Below, one piece after another: positions 9,228-18,910 of a stretch of DNA of 64,000 nt (position 1 is the stretch's first letter; the number at the start of each line of letters is the position of its first letter). The stretch lies in NCBI GenBank assembly GCA_016742275.1, contig JACVCD010000001.1, positions 310,001 through 374,000 of the forward strand, in the 5' to 3' direction. Origin of the DNA: Gemmatimonadaceae bacterium (GTDB lineage Bacteria; Gemmatimonadota; Gemmatimonadetes; Gemmatimonadales; Gemmatimonadaceae). A program made the translations under genes and the position numbers. Below the pieces are notes generated by a model, which was not told the origin of the DNA, did not search any database, and saw only the letters and a list, made by a program, of their open reading frames with translations.

Positions 9228-11131
9228 CAGGCGAACACCTGCATCGCCAACTCCGCTTTCCCGAACGGCGCACTCACCTGGACTCCCTGCACCGCTCCTC
9301 GTACGCGCTCAAGTGCCTCGCGGGCAATCGCAATACCCTCGGCGACCGCGTGTTCTTTGCTCTTTTCGTTTGCGCGCCGCATACGATCTAGCACCTCCTG
9401 CGGCACGGTGACCCCAGGTACTTCATTGGCCAAAAACTCGGCGTTGCGCGCGCTCACCAGCGGCCAGATGCCGGCAATGACCGGGATGCGTACATCATGA
9501 ATTGAGTCGAGGAACTGCTCGAGCTGCGCCGGATCGAACACGGGCTGTGTGATTGCATACTCCGCTCCCGCTTCCACCTTCCAGTGGAATCGCTTGAGCT
9601 CGTGGTCCGGATCTATCGCGACTGGATTCACACCGACGCCGATCACGAATCGCGTGGGCTCTCCAATAGGATTGCGCCCTGGATCGAGACCGCGATTGAG
9701 CTTGGCCACCAGGTTGGTAAGACCAATGGCATCGATATCGAATACCGCCGTCGCATCGGGATAGGGGCCCATCTTGGGCGGATCACCGGTAATGAGCAGC
9801 ATGTTGCGCAACCCGAGCGCGCCTGCGCCCAACAGGTCACTCAGCATGCCCAGCAGATTGCGGTCCCGGCAGGCGTAGTGCGTCACCGCTTCGATACCAT
9901 GGCGCTCGATGATCAAGCTCGTCGCGATTGCCCCCATGCGACTCTGCGCGCGCGGGCCGTCGGGCACATTGATCGCATCCACACCAGCCTTGGCCAGCGT
10001 TGCTGCATCCTGCTCGAGCTTGGACGTGTCGATACCACGCGGCGGCACGATCTCCACGCTGGTGACAAATTGGCCCGACGCCAGTTTGGCACCGAGTCGC
10101 GAGCGTTCGGCCAATGGCACCGGGTCCTTCCCTGGCACGGCCTGTCCAGCGGCTAGCAACTCACGGGTAGTGCCTACCACGGCGCGTGTACGCGGAGCAA
10201 GCGGACGGATGCCCTCGACCATCGACTTGATATGGTCTGGCGTGGTACCACAGCACCCTCCAACGACCTTCGCACCAGCCTGCACCAGGTGCCGTGCATA
10301 CGTGGCCATGTACTCAGGACTCGCCATGTACATGCTGCGCCCGCCCACTTCGCGCGGCATACCGGCATTGGGCTGCGCAGACAGCTTGCAATCCGTGACT
10401 TCAGCCATGCGCTCGATGGCCTCGAGAATGGTCTGTGGACCCACCGAGCAATTGAGGCCAATGATGTCCACTCCCCACCGCTCCAGCACCCGTGCTACAT
10501 CCTCAGGCGTGGCACCATACGCCGTGCGCAGATCAGGGCCGATAGTCGCCTGCGCGATCACCGGCATGGCCGCATTTACCTCACGCGCTGCGAGCACGGC
10601 CTGCTGCAGTTCTTCCAGATCGCCAAAGGTCTCGAGGATGAAGCAGTCGGCGCCGCCCTCCATGAGGGCCTGCATCTGTTCCACGAAGTGGGCTCGCGCT
10701 TCTTCGCGACTGGTCGGGCCATAGGGCTCGAGGCGCACGCCAAGTGGCCCCACGGCTCCCGCGACCAGACGACGATCGCCTGCAGCCTCACGCGCTACTT
10801 CCGCCGCCCGACGATTGATAAGCCCCACCTGACCGTCGAGTCCGTACTGGGCCAACTTTGTCCGGTTGGCACCGAAGGTGTTCGTTTCCAACACCTCGGC
10901 ACCCGCCTTCACATAAGCGGCATGCACGTCCCGCACGAGGTCGGGGCTCCGCAGTACCAATTCGTCGTAGCACTGATTGATGAAGACACCGCGATTGTAC
11001 AGCATGGTGCCCATGGCGCCATCGAACACAATCACCTGCTCCGGATCCAACAGGCGCTCGATAAGGGCGGCGCGTGGCGAAGACTCCGGGATTGCGGAGG
11101 TCGAGGGGTGCTGCTCGGCGGGTGTCGTCAT
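9227..11131 (-). CDS. Bifunctional homocysteine S-methyltransferase / methylenetetrahydrofolate reductase
   Basis: This is a fusion of two methionine-cycle enzymes in about 634 residues, as in YitJ. The N-terminal half is a homocysteine S-methyltransferase barrel ([15 protein letters not shown]; zinc ligands in LNCSVG and [11 protein letters not shown]). The C-terminal half is a MetF-type 5,10-methylene-THF reductase (SVEIVPPRGID, HYACRDRN, LLITGDPPKMG, YAITQPVFDP). ATG 11131 is chosen over an in-frame TTG at 11143. It lies divergent to metH with only 15 bases between the two start codons, so the promoters must overlap coding DNA. The downstream GT-C gene overlaps its stop by four bases, so the glycan genes are probably co-transcribed with it. 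Confidence 0.93.
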   Translation of the reverse strand: MTTPAEQHPSTSAIPESSPRAALIERLLDPEQVIVFDGAMGTMLYNRGVFINQCYDELVLRSPDLVRDVHAAYVKAGAEVLETNTFGANRTKLAQYGLDGQVGLINRRAAEVAREAAGDRRLVAGAVGPLGVRLEPYGPTSREEARAHFVEQMQALMEGGADCFILETFGDLEELQQAVLAAREVNAAMPVIAQATIGPDLRTAYGATPEDVARVLERWGVDIIGLNCSVGPQTILEAIERMAEVTDCKLSAQPNAGMPREVGGRSMYMASPEYMATYARHLVQAGAKVVGGCCGTTPDHIKSMVEGIRPLAPRTRAVVGTTRELLAAGQAVPGKDPVPLAERSRLGAKLASGQFVTSVEIVPPRGIDTSKLEQDAATLAKAGVDAINVPDGPRAQSRMGAIATSLIIERHGIEAVTHYACRDRNLLGMLSDLLGAGALGLRNMLLITGDPPKMGPYPDATAVFDIDAIGLTNLVAKLNRGLDPGRNPIGEPTRFVIGVGVNPVAIDPDHELKRFHWKVEAGAEYAITQPVFDPAQLEQFLDSIHDVRIPVIAGIWPLVSARNAEFLANEVPGVTVPQEVLDRMRRANEKSKEHAVAEGIAIAREALERVRGAVQGVQVSAPFGKAELAMQVFA

Positions 11132-11146
11132 AGATAGTTTCAAGAT

Positions 11147-14100
11147 ATGCCAGAATCCGCTGCTGCCGAACGGTCCGCCAGTCCAGAAGCCCGCATTCGC
11201 GGTCGCGACCGTCGGATCGCGTTGCTTCCTGAATCATTGGCCTCCCGCATCCTCATCATCGACGGCGCTATGGGCACCATGCTCCAGCGTCATCGATTGA
11301 CAGAGACTGACTACCGGGGAGCCGGTCAGACCGAACGCTTCCTGGACTGGCCGCACGACCTCAAAGGCAACAACGATCTCCTCGTGCTCACGCAACCCGA
11401 CCTCGTGGCGGGCGTCCACCGTGAGTATCTCGAGGCTGGTGCAGACATTCTGGAGACCAACACCTTCAATGCCAATGCCATCTCCATGGCGGACTATGGC
11501 ATGGAGGCCCTGTCATACGAATTGAATGTGGCTGGGGCAGCGCTTGCACGCCGAGTGGCCGACGAATTCGAGGCACGGGATCCAGCCCGCCCACGATTCG
11601 TGGCTGGCGTACTGGGCCCCACCAATCGCACAGCCTCCATCTCCCCCGATGTAGAGAACCCAGGCGCCAGAAACGTATCCTGGACCGCGCTAGTCGATGC
11701 ATATACCGAAGCAACTCGGGGCTTGGTTGACGGTGGTGCCGACATTCTGTTGGTCGAGACCATCTTCGACACGCTGAACGCCAAGGCCGCGCTTTTTGCG
11801 ATCGAGGCATATGCCGAGTCCACCGGCGTGCGGCTGCCGGTGATGATCTCCGGCACCATCACGGATGCCTCAGGACGTACGTTGTCCGGCCAGACGGCCG
11901 AGGCCTTCTGGCATTCGGTGTCGCATGTGCGCCCGATCAGCATTGGCCTCAACTGCGCCCTTGGTGCTGATCAGCTCCGCCAATACGTGCAGGAGCTCTC
12001 ACGCATCGCCGACTGCCTGGTAAGTGCCCACCCGAACGCCGGTTTGCCGAATGCGTTTGGTGGATACGACGAGAGCCCGGAGCGCATGGCCGAGCAGATT
12101 GGCGAGTGGGCGCAGCATGGTTTGCTGAACATGGTGGGTGGCTGCTGCGGCACCACACCGGAACACATCGCGGCCATTGCCAGCGCCGTGCGCGGCGTCG
12201 CTCCGCGTGCCATTCCCGACATTCCGCCTCGACTAAGACTCAGCGGACTCGAACCGTTCATCGTGGGACCCACCACGAACTATGTGAATGTGGGTGAGCG
12301 CACGAACGTGACGGGATCTGCGCGCTTTGCCAAGCTCATTCTCGAAGGGAACTACACGGAAGCATTGGCCGTAGCCCGTCAGCAGGTCGAGAACGGTGCG
12401 CAGGTCATCGATGTGAACATGGATGAGGGCCTGCTCGACGCGCAGAAGGCCATGGTCACGTTCCTCAATCTCGTGGCGAGCGAACCGGATATTGCACGTG
12501 TGCCGGTGATGGTGGACTCCAGCAAGTGGAGTGTCATCGAAATGGGGCTGCAATGCCTGCAGGGCAAAGGCATTGTGAACTCCATCTCGCTCAAGGAAGG
12601 CGAAGCGGAGTTTTTGCGTCAGGCGCGACTGGTGAAGCAGTATGGCGCCGCCGTGATCGTCATGGCTTTCGATGAAGAAGGCCAGGCCGATACGGTGGAA
12701 CGCAAAGTGGCCATCTGTACACGCGCATATCATCTGTTGGTGGAGAAGGCAGGACTCGCGCCGCAGGACATCATCTTCGATCCCAATATCTTTGCCATTG
12801 GCACCGGCATTGAAGAGCACGCGGGATACGCCATCGCGTTCTTTGAGGCAACTCGTCAGATCAAGGCCACGCTTCCGGAGGCACGGATCAGCGGTGGTGT
12901 GAGCAACGTGAGCTTTTCTTTCCGCGGCAACAATCCGCTGCGCGAAGCCATTCACGCCGTGTTTCTGTACCATGCCATTCGTGCCGGCATGGATATGGGC
13001 ATCGTGAATGCCGGGCAGCTGGTGCCCTATGAAGACATCCCGCTCGAACTCCGCGAACGCGTAGAGGACCTGGTCCTCAATCGCCGCCCCGATGCGACCG
13101 AGCGGCTCATGGAAGTAGCCGAGCAGGTGAAGGGTCGCGCTGCCAAGGTGGTGGAAGATGCCGCGTGGCGTAGTCTTCCCGTCGGTGATCGGATCTCCCA
13201 CGCACTCGTGCACGGCATCGACACGTTTGTTGTCGAAGACACCGAAGAAGCGCGTCAGCAGGTTGCGCATCCGATCGAGGTGATCGAAGGGCCACTCATG
13301 CAGGGCATGAATGTGGTCGGCGATCTGTTCGGTGCTGGCAAGTTGTTCCTGCCTCAGGTGGTGAAGAGCGCACGCGTGATGAAGAAAGCCGTGGCGCATC
13401 TCATTCCCTTCATTGAAGCGCTCAAGACAGCGACCAGCAAGCCGGCCGGCCGTGTGCTCATGGCCACCGTGAAGGGTGACGTGCACGACATTGGCAAGAA
13501 CATCGTAGGCGTGGTGCTCCAGTGTAACGGCTACGAGATCATCGACCTCGGCGTGATGCAATCATGCGCCACGATTCTCGACAAGGCACGCGAGCTGAAC
13601 GTGGATGCGATTGGTCTCTCGGGACTCATCACGCCAAGTCTCGAAGAGATGGCATTTGTGGCCAGCGAGATGGAGCGACAGGGCTTCACCATTCCGTTGC
13701 TCATTGGCGGCGCCACGACAAGCAAGGCACATACGGCCCTCAAGATCGAACCGGTGTACCGTGGACCGGTGGTGCATGTGCTCGACGCTTCACGCGCCGT
13801 GGGCGTGACCGGCAATCTGCTCAGCGACGAACGGCGCGATCCTTTTGTGGCCAATATCCGGCGCGAGTACAAGGGTATACGTGAGGCGCGCGAGGCACGC
13901 GGCGGCGCTGAGCGACTGGTTTCGATCGAAGCGGCGCGCGCTAATCCCGCGCGTATCGATCTTTCGGTACCTGTACCCGTTCCCACGTTCACTGGCGCGC
14001 GCACACTGGCACCGTATCCACTCGAAGATCTGGCGCCGTTCATCGACTGGACCCCGTTCTTCCAGACGTGGGAGTTGGCGGGTCACTTCCCGGCCATCCT

Positions 14101-14845
14101 GGACGATGAGGTCGTGGGTGAAGCAGCACGCACCCTGTACGCCGACGCCCAGACCATGCTGCACAAGCTGGTGACCGAAGGGCGTATCGAGGCTCGCGCG
14201 GCCTTTGGTTTCTGGCCGGCCAATCGGGTTGGTGACGATATCGTGCTGTGGACGGACGCTGGTGTCACCACGCCGCACGCCACGCTGCACATGCTCAGGC
14301 AACAGCTCGACAAGAAAGGCGATGGGCGCCCGAACTACTGCCTTGCCGACTTCGTAGCGCCTGCGGACAGCGGCATTGTGGACTATGTGGGCGCGTTTGC
14401 CGTGACCACGGGACATGGCGTTGAGGCGTTGGCCGCCGAGTACCGGGCGGCGCACGACGACTTCAATGCCATTCTGGTGCAAGCCCTCGCCGACCGACTG
14501 GCCGAAGCATTTGCCGAGCGGCTGCATCAGCGCGTACGCAAAGAGTTCTGGGGCTATGCGCCCGCAGAGAGTTTGGACAACGAGGCACTCATCAAGGAGC
14601 GCTACCAGGGTATTCGCCCGGCCCCTGGCTACCCAGCCTGCCCTGACCACACGGAGAAGGGTACGCTGTTTTCGTTGCTCGATGTGCCGGAACGCGCTGG
14701 TATTCGTCTGACGGAGAGCTATGCCATGACCCCGGCAGCGGCTGTCAGCGGTTGGTATTTCTGGCGACCGGAGTGCCGGTACTTTGGTGTGGGGACGGTG
14801 GCCCCTGATCAGCGCGAAGACTACGACGCAAGAAAGGCAAAATGA
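11147..14845 (+). CDS. metH: Cobalamin-dependent methionine synthase
   Basis: The 1,232-residue product is full-length MetH, close to the usual ~1,230. It transfers the methyl group of 5-methyl-THF to homocysteine through B12. Domains in order: a homocysteine-binding barrel ([10 protein letters not shown]; zinc cysteines C333-C334 in [11 protein letters not shown]), a folate-binding pterin domain ([13 protein letters not shown]), a cobalamin module with the DxHxxG axial-histidine motif at D778-H780-G783 (DVHDIGKN), and a C-terminal SAM-binding activation domain ([16 protein letters not shown]). ATG 11147 gives a leader of about 25 extra residues before the conserved start; no better start is visible. 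No cobalamin or SAM riboswitch fits in the 15-base gap to the divergent gene. Confidence 0.97.
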   Translation: MPESAAAERSASPEARIRGRDRRIALLPESLASRILIIDGAMGTMLQRHRLTETDYRGAGQTERFLDWPHDLKGNNDLLVLTQPDLVAGVHREYLEAGADILETNTFNANAISMADYGMEALSYELNVAGAALARRVADEFEARDPARPRFVAGVLGPTNRTASISPDVENPGARNVSWTALVDAYTEATRGLVDGGADILLVETIFDTLNAKAALFAIEAYAESTGVRLPVMISGTITDASGRTLSGQTAEAFWHSVSHVRPISIGLNCALGADQLRQYVQELSRIADCLVSAHPNAGLPNAFGGYDESPERMAEQIGEWAQHGLLNMVGGCCGTTPEHIAAIASAVRGVAPRAIPDIPPRLRLSGLEPFIVGPTTNYVNVGERTNVTGSARFAKLILEGNYTEALAVARQQVENGAQVIDVNMDEGLLDAQKAMVTFLNLVASEPDIARVPVMVDSSKWSVIEMGLQCLQGKGIVNSISLKEGEAEFLRQARLVKQYGAAVIVMAFDEEGQADTVERKVAICTRAYHLLVEKAGLAPQDIIFDPNIFAIGTGIEEHAGYAIAFFEATRQIKATLPEARISGGVSNVSFSFRGNNPLREAIHAVFLYHAIRAGMDMGIVNAGQLVPYEDIPLELRERVEDLVLNRRPDATERLMEVAEQVKGRAAKVVEDAAWRSLPVGDRISHALVHGIDTFVVEDTEEARQQVAHPIEVIEGPLMQGMNVVGDLFGAGKLFLPQVVKSARVMKKAVAHLIPFIEALKTATSKPAGRVLMATVKGDVHDIGKNIVGVVLQCNGYEIIDLGVMQSCATILDKARELNVDAIGLSGLITPSLEEMAFVASEMERQGFTIPLLIGGATTSKAHTALKIEPVYRGPVVHVLDASRAVGVTGNLLSDERRDPFVANIRREYKGIREAREARGGAERLVSIEAARANPARIDLSVPVPVPTFTGARTLAPYPLEDLAPFIDWTPFFQTWELAGHFPAILDDEVVGEAARTLYADAQTMLHKLVTEGRIEARAAFGFWPANRVGDDIVLWTDAGVTTPHATLHMLRQQLDKKGDGRPNYCLADFVAPADSGIVDYVGAFAVTTGHGVEALAAEYRAAHDDFNAILVQALADRLAEAFAERLHQRVRKEFWGYAPAESLDNEALIKERYQGIRPAPGYPACPDHTEKGTLFSLLDVPERAGIRLTESYAMTPAAAVSGWYFWRPECRYFGVGTVAPDQREDYDARKAK

Positions 14846-14884
14846 CAGACGGTCTGCAGCAGTCTTCTTCAACCAGGAACTGAT

Positions 14885-16822
14885 ATGTGTGGGATCGCCG
14901 GATTTTGGCGAGCTGGCGGGATGCGGGAAGAAGCAGCCCGGGAAGCTTTGCTCGCCATGACGCGGTGCATTCAGCACCGTGGGCCGGACGATGGTGGGAT
15001 TTTTCTGGACCCACAGGCTGGGGTAGCGCTGGGATTCCGTCGTCTCGCCATCATCGATCTCACACCGCTGGGCCATCAGCCCATGAGCAGCCCCAGCGGC
15101 CGCTATTGGCTCACATTCAATGGCGAGATCTATAACCATCATACCTTGCGACGCATGCTGCAGGACGCCGGCGTGCAGTTCCGGGGTCGATCGGACACGG
15201 AAGTACTATGCGCCGGGTTCGAGGTGTGGGGCATTCGAGAAACGCTGTCGCGAGCTGCCGGCATGTTCGGTATTGCACTATGGGATACTCAGGAACGCAC
15301 CCTGACGCTTGCCCGGGATCGCATTGGCATCAAGCCCGTGCACGTAGCTCAGTGCAACGGTGTCGTGTCATATGGTTCCGAACTCAAGAGCATTGTTGCA
15401 GCGCCAGAGTTTCAGCGCGCACTCGATGAAGAAGCCATCCGCGAATATGCAGCGCTGCTGTATGTGCCCGGCCCACGCACGGTCTTCCGGAATACTATCA
15501 AGCTACCGCCGGGCTCATTCCTGACCATTCGGAATCCAGCCGCACCGCTTCCTGAGGCAGAGCCATTCTGGTCTGTTCAGGAGACTGCGCGAAATGGCCG
15601 ACTGACCGGCAAGGTACTGGACGCACAAGAGGGCCAGCGTGCTCTCGAGTCCATGCTATTGCGGGTGACGGAGGAGCACCTCGAGTCGGACGTCCCCCTC
15701 GGCGCGTTCCTGTCCGGAGGCATTGATTCGTCGCTGGTAGTGGCATTGATGACACGCGTAAGCCGCTCCCCGGTGCGCACGTTCACCATTGCGTTCGACA
15801 GCGCAGAGCATGATGAGTCTGCACATGCCGAAGCGGTGGCGAGGCACCTTGGCACGGAGCATACCACGATCCCTTTACGTGGTGCCGATGCTCTGGACGA
15901 GGTCAAAACGTTGGTCGAGTCATACGACGAACCTTTTGCTGATTCCTCTCAACTGCCGTCGCTTCTGGTGTGCCGCGCTGCAAGGCGACATGTCACTGTC
16001 GTTTTGACTGGCGATGGAGGTGATGAGCTCTTCGCCGGATACAATCGCTATCGCTATTCCGAGCAACTGTTCCCGAAGCTGGACCGCATGCCTCGGGCGC
16101 TGCGTGGTCTGGGCGGAGCCGCGTTGACTTCGCTTCCCGATGCCATGTTGCAAGCGGCATACGCCATGGCGCGCGCCTTGTCCGGCAGTGTTCCAGATGA
16201 GCGGCTCGTCGTAGGCAAGTTGCGCAAGCTTGGACGATTGATGTCGTCCGACTCGGATGTGGCTCGTTATTTGTTGCTTGTTGCGACCGAGCGAGCCGGT
16301 GGACAGAACACCCCAATGCCGGAGGCGCTGGCCGCCGCCTTTTCAGCCGAAGCGCCTGCCACGCGACTCGATCGGATGCTATTGGCCGACCAGCTTTCGT
16401 ACCTGCCGGACAATCAGATGACCAAGGTGGATCGAGCCAGTATGGCGGCCAGTATCGAAGCGCGCGTTCCCCTACTCGACCACCGCGTCATTGAGCTGAG
16501 CTGGCGATTGCCCGCATCGTCCATACTGGAAGGTGGACAGTCGAAGGCCCCTTTACGCAAACTTCTCTATCAGTTGGTTCCGCGCGAGCTCATCGAACGT
16601 CCAAAGACAGGATTTTCCGTGCCGCTGGTCGACTGGCTACGTGGACCACTGCGCCCGTGGGCTGAGGAGCTGTTCCGCGCACCGTCACTTGAGGGCTCAC
16701 CACTCGATACACGAATTGTGCGTGATACCTGGACACAATTCGTGAACGGCCACGATGGCTACGCCTCTTCGGTGTGGACATCGCTCATGTTCGAAAGTTG
16801 GCGCGCGCGCTGGCTTGCCTGA
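14885..16822 (+). CDS. asnB: Asparagine synthase-type amidotransferase (likely exosortase-A-locus amidotransferase)
   Basis: The 645-residue product is a class-II glutamine amidotransferase fused to an ATP-pyrophosphatase synthetase domain. Cys2 (MCGIAGF) is the nucleophile that releases ammonia from glutamine. The PP-loop is FLSGGIDSS (S277-S283), followed by LTGDGGDELFAGYNRY and the DNQMTKVDRASMAASIEARVP block typical of AsnB. A clean AGGAA precedes the ATG. It could be a plain asparagine synthase, but paralogues of this length are regular members of exosortase-A exopolysaccharide loci, where they are thought to amidate a uronic acid or sugar. The glycosyltransferases immediately downstream favour that role. 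Spacing to metH is 39 bases. Confidence 0.85.
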   Translation: MCGIAGFWRAGGMREEAAREALLAMTRCIQHRGPDDGGIFLDPQAGVALGFRRLAIIDLTPLGHQPMSSPSGRYWLTFNGEIYNHHTLRRMLQDAGVQFRGRSDTEVLCAGFEVWGIRETLSRAAGMFGIALWDTQERTLTLARDRIGIKPVHVAQCNGVVSYGSELKSIVAAPEFQRALDEEAIREYAALLYVPGPRTVFRNTIKLPPGSFLTIRNPAAPLPEAEPFWSVQETARNGRLTGKVLDAQEGQRALESMLLRVTEEHLESDVPLGAFLSGGIDSSLVVALMTRVSRSPVRTFTIAFDSAEHDESAHAEAVARHLGTEHTTIPLRGADALDEVKTLVESYDEPFADSSQLPSLLVCRAARRHVTVVLTGDGGDELFAGYNRYRYSEQLFPKLDRMPRALRGLGGAALTSLPDAMLQAAYAMARALSGSVPDERLVVGKLRKLGRLMSSDSDVARYLLLVATERAGGQNTPMPEALAAAFSAEAPATRLDRMLLADQLSYLPDNQMTKVDRASMAASIEARVPLLDHRVIELSWRLPASSILEGGQSKAPLRKLLYQLVPRELIERPKTGFSVPLVDWLRGPLRPWAEELFRAPSLEGSPLDTRIVRDTWTQFVNGHDGYASSVWTSLMFESWRARWLA

Positions 16823-16841
16823 CATCATCCCTACACTTCTG

Positions 16842-17795
16842 ATGAGCAGCTCAGATCAGGCGCCGGAGTCACAGCACTCCAACAACTCCATTTGCATTGT
16901 CGTGCCAACACACAATCGCATTGGACTTGCAGCTCCAGTTTTCACCGCACTCAAGCAGGAATTGGCGGTTGATGGGAACACCGAAGTAGTCGTTGTCGAT
17001 CAACACAGTAACGACGGCGTCGATGCGATGGCTGCCGAATGCGGGTTCACGGTCATCCGTTCGAACGCCGCTACAGCGGGCGGACTGCGCAACGAGGGTG
17101 TCGCTGCTTCGCAATCGCACTGGGTGGTTTTTATCGATAGCGACGTTCTCATTTCTCATGGCTATCTCATGCGCCTTCGAAGTCGCCTCACGACGAACAA
17201 AGACGCTATTATTGGCTGCAATTATGGACTTCCTCAGTCTACGACTTGGACAGAACGAAATTGGCATGCTTTGACATATACCTCAGGAACCGGAGAACGG
17301 CGATGGCTGAATGCCGGCAATATGGCATTGTCGCGCAAGCTGTTCATGGAATTGGGAGGTTTCAACGGTTCGCTCTCGAGCGGTGAAGACACGGACCTGT
17401 GCAGTCGTGCTATCGATCGAGGAGCACGTGTCCTTCAATTCGAAGATGTAACGGCTGCGCATCTCGGGAACCCAAAGTCCATCGTGAGCTTCTTTCAGAA
17501 GCAACTCTGGCACGGGCAGGGGGCCCATATCGGGAATCGAAATTCGCTCGCAGCAATCGCGCATATGGGTTTGGTCATTATTGGACTCTATTTCTCTTTC
17601 CGTAGCACGAAATCACCACTGCTAACGATCGCCATTGTGTTGGTGCTGACCCAGATCATCCCAACAGCGGCCTACTTCGTAGCAATCAAGAATAAGAGCA
17701 TATTGCCAAACCCATTCCAGAGCATCGCGAATCTACACGCCTACTTCTTTGCAAGATTTATGGCTCTAGTCTATCGGTCTGGAGTTCAACGCTGA
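16842..17795 (+). CDS. Glycosyltransferase family 2
   Basis: The 317-residue GT-A enzyme starts at ATG 16842, just after the amidotransferase stop; an upstream in-frame extension to 16755 would overlap that gene and is not needed. It opens with SICIVVPTHNRIGLAAPVFTAL, the nucleotide-sugar-binding edge, then VVVVDQHSNDG and the metal-binding DSD-like motif VFIDSDVLISHGY. The acceptor region has FNGSLSSGEDTDLCSRAIDRG. Two hydrophobic stretches near the C-terminus may anchor it to the membrane. The donor sugar cannot be told. Its 3' end overlaps the convergent GT4 gene by ten bases. Confidence 0.88.
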   Translation: MSSSDQAPESQHSNNSICIVVPTHNRIGLAAPVFTALKQELAVDGNTEVVVVDQHSNDGVDAMAAECGFTVIRSNAATAGGLRNEGVAASQSHWVVFIDSDVLISHGYLMRLRSRLTTNKDAIIGCNYGLPQSTTWTERNWHALTYTSGTGERRWLNAGNMALSRKLFMELGGFNGSLSSGEDTDLCSRAIDRGARVLQFEDVTAAHLGNPKSIVSFFQKQLWHGQGAHIGNRNSLAAIAHMGLVIIGLYFSFRSTKSPLLTIAIVLVLTQIIPTAAYFVAIKNKSILPNPFQSIANLHAYFFARFMALVYRSGVQR

Positions 17796-18910
17796 CCTTT
17801 GGCAGCGAGCGCGCTGCGATACACTTGCTCGTGCTTGGCTATCCACGCCTCCAGCGAATACGATCTGGCCAAGGTTGCCCCGGCGGCTTCCGCCTGTGCC
17901 ATTCCTGTTGCCCCGTGCATTGTCAGCCTCACAATCGCCGCGCTGAGCGCTCGAACATCTCCGGCGTTGCATAGCTGTACGTCTCCCCCTTCGAACATCG
18001 AAGCCACGCCACCAACCGCGAATGCTGCAATCGGCGTTCCTACGGCCATGGCTTCAAGAAGCGTCATGGGCGTTCCTTCCGTTCGCGAGGTCAGCGCGAG
18101 TACATCAAAAGCGCGCAGGAATCTGCTAGCCCGATCAATTGATCCACCAAAATGCAATCGTTCCTGAGCACCATGCACCTTGGCAAGTGCTTCCAATGCT
18201 GCACGCTCGGGACCGTCGCCTATGATGGCTCCATGGATCGCGGGGGGCGCCAAAACCAGTGCCTCAATGAATTGATCCGCACCCTTTTCGTGACTTAGTC
18301 GTCCCACCCAGCCCACAACTGGTACGTCAGAAGGAAGCCGGAGGAGAGTTCTGGCTTCATCGCGAGAGAGTATGTTGGATGGCAAAGCGATTGCATTGCG
18401 TACCAGGTGAACGCGCTCGCGGATGTTGTAACGCGCAAGCCTGTCCACAATCGGTCCCGAGACTGCGACAACCGCATCCGCTCGCCTCGCAGCGCCGATC
18501 TGCATCCTTTCATAAAATCGGTCTCTCAGGGATCCGGAAACGAATCCATGAAGTGTCAGGACGTGGGCCATCCCTGATGATCGAGCACTGAATCCGTGTA
18601 CGATGTCTGACCTATACCCGTGGGTGTGCACAACATCAGCACGGAACTCCCTGGCAATTCTTCCGATGGCCGCTCGCTCTGCCAGATAGGCACGAGAGCC
18701 GAGCACCACGGACAGCACTTCTACGTTCGAAGCACGTAGAGCAGCTACCAGCGGGTGATCATGCTCATCTCCTGGTGTCAGAACCAGCGCGACCTTCACC
18801 TGGTGCCCTCTCAGGTGAAGGGCAGCTGAAAGCTGCTCAAGCACGGTCTCCAATCCGCCCATGCGCGCTGGTGCCGCAACCTGCAGAACGCGAAGCGGGC
18901 CGGAACTCAT
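17786..18910 (-). CDS. Glycosyltransferase family 4
   Basis: The 374-residue GT-B enzyme opens with a glycine-rich loop (VLQVAAPARMGGLETVLEQL) and carries the GT4 donor-binding half: VVGWVGRLSHEKGADQFIEAL, then TSRTEGTPMTLLEAMAVGTPIAAFAVGG with the E-x7-E motif. It probably adds an internal sugar to the lipid-linked repeat unit in the cytoplasm. Its start overlaps the stop of the upstream GT2 gene, so translation is coupled with that gene and the ATP-grasp gene in one minus-strand operon (21316 to 17786). Confidence 0.9.
   Translation of the reverse strand: MSSGPLRVLQVAAPARMGGLETVLEQLSAALHLRGHQVKVALVLTPGDEHDHPLVAALRASNVEVLSVVLGSRAYLAERAAIGRIAREFRADVVHTHGYRSDIVHGFSARSSGMAHVLTLHGFVSGSLRDRFYERMQIGAARRADAVVAVSGPIVDRLARYNIRERVHLVRNAIALPSNILSRDEARTLLRLPSDVPVVGWVGRLSHEKGADQFIEALVLAPPAIHGAIIGDGPERAALEALAKVHGAQERLHFGGSIDRASRFLRAFDVLALTSRTEGTPMTLLEAMAVGTPIAAFAVGGVASMFEGGDVQLCNAGDVRALSAAIVRLTMHGATGMAQAEAAGATLARSYSLEAWIAKHEQVYRSALAAKGQR

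Noticed and set aside
10232-11137. 301-codon plus-strand frame inside the methyltransferase/MTHFR gene
   Set aside because: It is antisense to conserved barrel motifs and lacks a start signal.
12233-13561. Long open frame of 442 codons on the minus strand inside metH
   Set aside because: It is antisense to conserved MetH domains, is rich in His and Arg as expected from reading a high-GC gene backwards, and shows no motif or ribosome-binding site.
13790-15142. 450-codon minus-strand frame across the metH-asnB junction
   Set aside because: It overlaps two well-supported genes and has no domain; it is a shadow frame.
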